Part shown: in pieces, positions 5,591 through 8,797 of the stretch | Numbering within the stretch: position 1 is the stretch's first letter | Layout of the letters: every line of letters starts with the position of its first letter | Assembly (NCBI GenBank): GCA_903918555.1 | Contig: CAIXEV010000247.1 | Span: 1-8,797, forward strand | Reading direction: 5' to 3' | Source of the DNA: an uncultured bacterium | GTDB taxonomy: Bacteria > Planctomycetota > Phycisphaerae > Phycisphaerales > SM1A02 | DNA: 8,797 bases | The notes under the pieces: generated by a model | The model's database searches: none | Seen by the model: only the letters and a program-made list of their open reading frames with translations | Told to the model about the DNA's origin: nothing | Translations under genes and position numbers: made by a program

Positions 5591-6670
5591 ATGTCCTTCC
5601 GACCCCTCTTCGGTTCGCTCATCCTCGGCTCGGTCCTCGCATTCGGCGGTTCGACCGCGCTCGGGCAGGCGACCACCCTCGACCGAACCATCGTTGCCGC
5701 CACCGGCGCGCTGAACGATGGTCAGAAGTCCGCGGTCTCCGCCTTCGTCGGGAAGCACGCAGAGGCGATTCGGACGGGCACCGATGCCCGCTCGATCGAG
5801 GACGCCCGCGGAGCGCTCACGACCCCGGCCCGCGACCCGGCCGCCAGCCCGAACTTCCGCAAGGCCTACGCCGTCATCCTGATCACCGAGCTCTCGCCGG
5901 TCGTCAAGGGAAGCGACCTCCACCGCTCGCTCAACGCCATGCAGGCGCTGCGCTTCAGCCGCACCCCGGAGGCGCTCGATGTGATCATCGAGCGCACCGC
6001 GGTCGCCTCCGAGTCGAGCGCAGCGAAGCGCATCGCGGCCGCCAGCCTCGCCGGCGACGCGTTCGAGGATCTCGACGCAAGCAACGCGTACTACGAGACC
6101 GCAGCCCGTCGCCTCCGCGACGCCGCGGTGAGCGAGACCGACTGGCTCGCGCTCCAGCAGAAGCTCGCCGCGATTGGCGCCGCCGCCCGCCGTAAGGACC
6201 TGCCCGCCGACAACGCGCGCAATGTCCGCAAGGCGCAGGCCGAGGCCATCGCGTCGCTCGCCAAGGGCATGAAGGCGTCGGCGAAGGCCGATGCGCGCAT
6301 GCAGGCGATCCAGCGCACGCTGGTCGGCCTCCGCAACGACCTTCTCGTGATGCAGTCGGCCGACCGTTCGGCGGTCTCGAAGGTCCTCGCGCCCGCGCTC
6401 TCGGATCTCGTCGCCTCCGCGGCCGCGCAATGGGACGCCGCCCACGCCGACGCGACCATGTCTGCGTCGTACGCGTCGGTGCTGAACAACTGCGAGGTGC
6501 TGCTGCGCCTGATCGACCGCGGCGAGCGCCCGCAGGCCTACGCGGGCACGAAGCCCGAAGGCGACGCGCGCGTCCTCGGCCCGACCTGGGACGCGAAGGA
6601 CAAGGCGAAGTTCGAGGCCGAGGCGACCCGCTGGGCGGGCATCGTGTCGGCTGCGCCGTATCGGAATTGA
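5591..6670 (+). CDS. Secreted, mostly helical protein of unknown function
   Basis: A 359-residue protein with a classic signal peptide: MSFRPLFGSLILGSVLAFGG, then STALG-QATT, with cleavage likely near residue 25. I do not recognise the family. The mature part is predicted by eye to be almost all alpha-helical, rich in Ala, Lys, Arg, Asp and Glu, with helices such as 90-105, 112-135, 144-158, 175-200, 206-255 and 258-290, and a C-terminal section with PTWDAKDKAKFEAEATRW (331-348). There is one cysteine (301) and no visible enzyme, metal-binding or lipobox motif; the helical pairs at 85-175 look faintly HEAT-like. The start is supported by AGGA at 5579-5582, 8 nt before the ATG, and by the signal peptide. 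It is divergent from the TPR gene and 67 nt ahead of the peptide-binding protein gene. It may be monocistronic. Its coding frame is real given codon pattern and the clear signal peptide, but the role is open. Confidence 0.85.
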   Translation: MSFRPLFGSLILGSVLAFGGSTALGQATTLDRTIVAATGALNDGQKSAVSAFVGKHAEAIRTGTDARSIEDARGALTTPARDPAASPNFRKAYAVILITELSPVVKGSDLHRSLNAMQALRFSRTPEALDVIIERTAVASESSAAKRIAAASLAGDAFEDLDASNAYYETAARRLRDAAVSETDWLALQQKLAAIGAAARRKDLPADNARNVRKAQAEAIASLAKGMKASAKADARMQAIQRTLVGLRNDLLVMQSADRSAVSKVLAPALSDLVASAAAQWDAAHADATMSASYASVLNNCEVLLRLIDRGERPQAYAGTKPEGDARVLGPTWDAKDKAKFEAEATRWAGIVSAAPYRN

Positions 6671-6694
6671 GCGGGCGCGATTTGAGCGGGCGCG
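6667..6694. repeat. 13-bp exact direct repeat spanning the stop codon of the secreted protein gene
   Basis: TTGAGCGGGCGCG occurs at 6667-6679 and again at 6682-6694, a 15-nt period. The first copy includes the TGA stop (6668-6670). It looks like a small local duplication. No hairpin plus T-run terminator is visible between this gene and the next. Confidence 0.75.
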
Positions 6695-6704
6695 GCTGCG
6701 CAAG

Positions 6705-6731
6705 TTGCCTTCGGGCACCCACCGCTATCCT
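6705..6731 (+). promoter_or_regulatory. Candidate promoter of the peptide transporter operon, placing the transcript start at the GTG codon
   Basis: TTGCCT (6705-6710) and TATCCT (6726-6731) are separated by 15 nt, shorter than the ideal 17. TATCCT ends 6 nt before the GTG at 6738, where a transcript would be expected to begin. No Shine-Dalgarno lies before that GTG, which is consistent with a leaderless mRNA. A small hairpin, TGCC-TTCG-GGCA at 6706-6717, lies inside the spacer. Confidence 0.4.
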
Positions 6732-6737
6732 GCACGC

Positions 6738-8642
6738 GTGCGGCTCCTGATCCCCGTCATCGCGCTCGTCCTCGCTCTCGCGGCGGCCGTGTCGCTTGAC
6801 CGCCCCCTGCCGCCGGCCGACTTCGTGCTCATCGACCGGAGCGATGTCTACACGCTCGATCCGCAGCGCATGAGCTACCAGCACGAGCTCCGCCGCGCGC
6901 GCGTCATCTACGAACCGCTTGTCAACCTGCGCGCGTCCGACTGCGTCATCGTGCCCGGCGTCGCGGAGCGCTGGGAAGTCTCGCCCGACGGCCGCACCTA
7001 CACCTTCCACCTGCGCGCGGACGCCAAGTGGTCCAACGGCGACCCCGTGACGAGCGAGGACTTCCGCTACTCGTGGGGGCGCGCCATCCTCCCGGACAGC
7101 GCGGCCGACTACTCGGGGCTCTTCTTCGCGATCAAGGGCGCAAAGCCGTTCTTCGACGCGCGCAACGCGATGGTGAAGGAGTTCGCCGCGCAGCACGCGG
7201 GGCGCCCATCCGCCGCCGACGCCGAGGCGCTGTGGAAGCGCACCGCAGAGCTCTTCGACTCGACCGTCGGCCTGCACGCGCCCGATGCGCGCACGCTCGT
7301 CGTCACGCTCGACGCGCCGCTCGCCTACTTCCTCGACCTCTGCGCGTTCCCGTGCTTCTCGCCCGTCCATCCGCCGACCGTCGAGCAGTTCGTGTCGCTC
7401 GACCCCGCGACCGGCCGCATGATCCAGCGCCACGACTGGACCAAGCCCGGCCGCATCGTCGTGAACGGGGCGTATGTGCCCGTCGTCTGGCGCTACAAGC
7501 GCGACATGCGGCTCGAGCAGAACCCGCACTACTGGAACAAGGCCGCCGTCGTCGCGAAGTCGATCGAGTGCCGCACCGCCGAGAACCCGAACACGGGCGT
7601 GCTCAGCTTCCAGTCGGGCGCGGCCGACTGGCTCACCGATCTCGGGCCTGAATACAAGACCGAGATGCTCGCCGAGCGCCGCGCGTACCTCGAGCGGTTC
7701 AGGGCCGATCTCGACGCCGGCCTCGCGCGCGGCGAGCGTGTCGACGACATCGTGGCGCTGCTTCCGCCGCCGGGCGAAGGCGAACGCCGCGATGTGCGCG
7801 GCTTCGACGCCTTCGGCACCGACTTCTTCAGCTTCAACTGCCGCGAGACGCTGCCCGGCGAACGGTTCAATCCGTTCAACGACGCGCGCGTGCGCCGCGC
7901 GTTCGCGCTCGCCGTCGACAAGCAGACGCTCATCGACCGCGTCACGCGCCTCAAGGAGCGCGTGGCCACGACGCTGGTGCCGCCCGGCACGATCGACGGC
8001 TATCCGGTCATCGAAGGCCTCGGCTACGACCCCGCGCGCGCGCGCGCCGAACTCAAGGCCGCCGGCTGGGAAGACCGCGACGGCGACGGCATCATCGAGA
8101 ACGCCGAAGGCGTGAAGTTCCCCACCGTCGACATCCTCTACTCGACCTCGAGCCCGCGCTACCAGAACCTCGCGCTCGCGATGCGCGACATGTGGAAGCG
8201 CGAGCTCCGCATCGCGGCCGAGTGCCGCGGCAAGGACTCGAAGCTCTACAAGGAGGACCTCAAGAAGGGGAACTTCATGATCGCGCGCGGCGGCTGGTAC
8301 GGCGACTACGGCGACCCGACCACCTGGCTCGACCTGCAGCGCACCGGCAACGGCAACAACGACCGCGGCTACGAGAACCCCGACTTCGACCGCCGCATGA
8401 CCGAGGCCGAGGCCGAGACCGACCCCGTGCGCCGCCTCGCGCGCCTGGCCGAGGTCGAGCGCTGGCTCTTCACCGAGGAGATGCCGCTCATGCCCATCTG
8501 CAATTACGTGACGGTGTACATGTACGACCCGTCGCGGCTCGGCGGCATCGCGGAGCACCCGCGGCTCGAGCAGGACCTGTCGATCCTCGAGCGCCGCGAG
8601 GGCGTGCTGCCCGCAGCCCCCACGCAGGAGTCGCTGCGGTGA
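6738..8642 (+). CDS. Oligopeptide/dipeptide ABC transporter substrate-binding protein (SBP family 5, OppA/DppA-like)
   Basis: A 634-residue extracytoplasmic binding protein that captures peptides and delivers them to an OppBC/DppBC-type permease. SBP_bac_5 hallmarks are clear: ERWEVSPDGRTYTFHLR (77-93), WSNGDPVTSEDFRYSW (98-113), NGAYVPVVWRYKRDMRLEQNP (about 243-263), PFNDARVRRAFALAVDK (379-395), and ARGGWYGDYGDPTTWL (516-531). DRDGDGIIENAE (446-457) is a loop seen in many relatives. The N-terminus MRLLIPVIALVLALAAAVSL is a signal or anchor with no lipobox cysteine. Compared with E. coli OppA (about 540 residues) it is longer, with extra segments near 141-175 and 311-352. There are seven cysteines, many for this family. 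I prefer GTG at 6738, which puts the hydrophobic segment at the N-terminus; TTG at 6705 would add 11 residues but lies in a candidate -35 element. Substrate is not certain; nickel or other ligands are known for family 5. Confidence 0.94.
   Translation: MRLLIPVIALVLALAAAVSLDRPLPPADFVLIDRSDVYTLDPQRMSYQHELRRARVIYEPLVNLRASDCVIVPGVAERWEVSPDGRTYTFHLRADAKWSNGDPVTSEDFRYSWGRAILPDSAADYSGLFFAIKGAKPFFDARNAMVKEFAAQHAGRPSAADAEALWKRTAELFDSTVGLHAPDARTLVVTLDAPLAYFLDLCAFPCFSPVHPPTVEQFVSLDPATGRMIQRHDWTKPGRIVVNGAYVPVVWRYKRDMRLEQNPHYWNKAAVVAKSIECRTAENPNTGVLSFQSGAADWLTDLGPEYKTEMLAERRAYLERFRADLDAGLARGERVDDIVALLPPPGEGERRDVRGFDAFGTDFFSFNCRETLPGERFNPFNDARVRRAFALAVDKQTLIDRVTRLKERVATTLVPPGTIDGYPVIEGLGYDPARARAELKAAGWEDRDGDGIIENAEGVKFPTVDILYSTSSPRYQNLALAMRDMWKRELRIAAECRGKDSKLYKEDLKKGNFMIARGGWYGDYGDPTTWLDLQRTGNGNNDRGYENPDFDRRMTEAEAETDPVRRLARLAEVERWLFTEEMPLMPICNYVTVYMYDPSRLGGIAEHPRLEQDLSILERREGVLPAAPTQESLR
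8626..8630 (+). promoter_or_regulatory. Ribosome binding site of the permease gene
   Basis: AGGAG lies within the end of the binding-protein gene, 8 nt before the GTG at 8639. This is the best Shine-Dalgarno site in the window and supports that GTG over the next in-frame GTG at 8660. Confidence 0.8.
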
Positions 8643-8797
8643 GCGCGCAACCCGACAGCGTGGCGGGGCTGGTCGCGCGGCGCCTGCTGCAGCTGCCCCT
8701 GATCGTGCTCGCGGTGTACACCCTCACCTTCGTGCTCGCGTGGAGCGTGCCCGGCAACCCGCTGGAGAACCCCGAGGGGCGCCGCCCGCCCGCCGAG
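8639..8797 (+). CDS. Peptide ABC transporter permease, OppB/DppB-like, N-terminal part (3' end outside window)
   Basis: The first 53 residues of an inner-membrane permease are present. The pattern ARRLLQLPLIVLAVYTLTFVLAWSVPGNP (residues 13-41) is typical of OppB/DppB: a basic RR before the first membrane helix and a PG(N/D)P motif after it (VPGNP at 37-41). The GTG start overlaps the stop of the binding-protein gene as GTGA (8639-8642), so translation is probably coupled, and AGGAG lies 8 nt upstream. Together with the binding protein this marks the first two genes of a peptide importer operon; OppC and the ATPases would be expected past the window edge. The residues after VPGNP (LENPEGRRPPAE) match the region where OppB proteins often carry a variable periplasmic loop. 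Confidence 0.88.
   Translation, partial: MSAQPDSVAGLVARRLLQLPLIVLAVYTLTFVLAWSVPGNPLENPEGRRPPAE

Noticed and set aside
5985..8558. Long minus-strand open frame opposite the secreted protein and peptide-binding protein genes
   Set aside because: It spans two unrelated genes and an intergenic gap on the other strand and shows low-complexity composition (Ala, Arg, Val, Gly), as expected of shadow frames.

Overview
This is a GC-rich window (roughly 70% G+C by eye) from a Gram-negative bacterium that builds an L-ring flagellum. It holds two convergent or divergent gene blocks plus a downstream peptide-transporter operon. The mix of flgA-flgH, very GC-rich coding, GTG starts, few strong Shine-Dalgarno sites, a large exported TPR protein with an Ala-Pro linker, and an OppA-like protein with extra segments would fit a planctomycete such as a member of the Phycisphaerae. 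That placement is an inference; no taxonomic marker gene is present.

Layout. (1) 1-1464, plus strand: the 3' part of flgA, then flgH. A GC hairpin lies in the 45-nt gap between them. The flagellar run stops there, with no flgI following. (2) 1506-5232, minus strand, convergent with flgH: a large exported TPR protein, then 31 nt downstream a polytopic membrane protein of the LPG-synthase/flippase-like family. The two probably form one transcription unit. (3) 5233-5590: the longest non-coding stretch, between divergent genes. It carries five tandem copies of a 13-bp G-run repeat that end one base before the TPR start codon, a short hairpin beside the array, and a pair of candidate divergent promoters whose -10 elements overlap on an imperfect inverted repeat. 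(4) 5591-6670, plus strand: a secreted, mostly helical protein that I do not recognise. (5) 6738-8797, plus strand: an OppA/DppA-type peptide-binding protein, then the start of an OppB/DppB-type permease overlapping it by 4 nt (GTGA). This is the front of a peptide ABC importer operon running out of the window.

How the genes work together. FlgA and FlgH serve assembly of the flagellar P and L rings in periplasm and outer membrane. The binding protein and permease act together to import peptides. The TPR/flippase-like pair looks like an envelope module of unknown role. I see no CRISPR array, RNA gene, insertion sequence, phage gene or recognisable defence system. The most unusual signals are in the 5233-5590 control region and at the possibly leaderless start of the binding protein.
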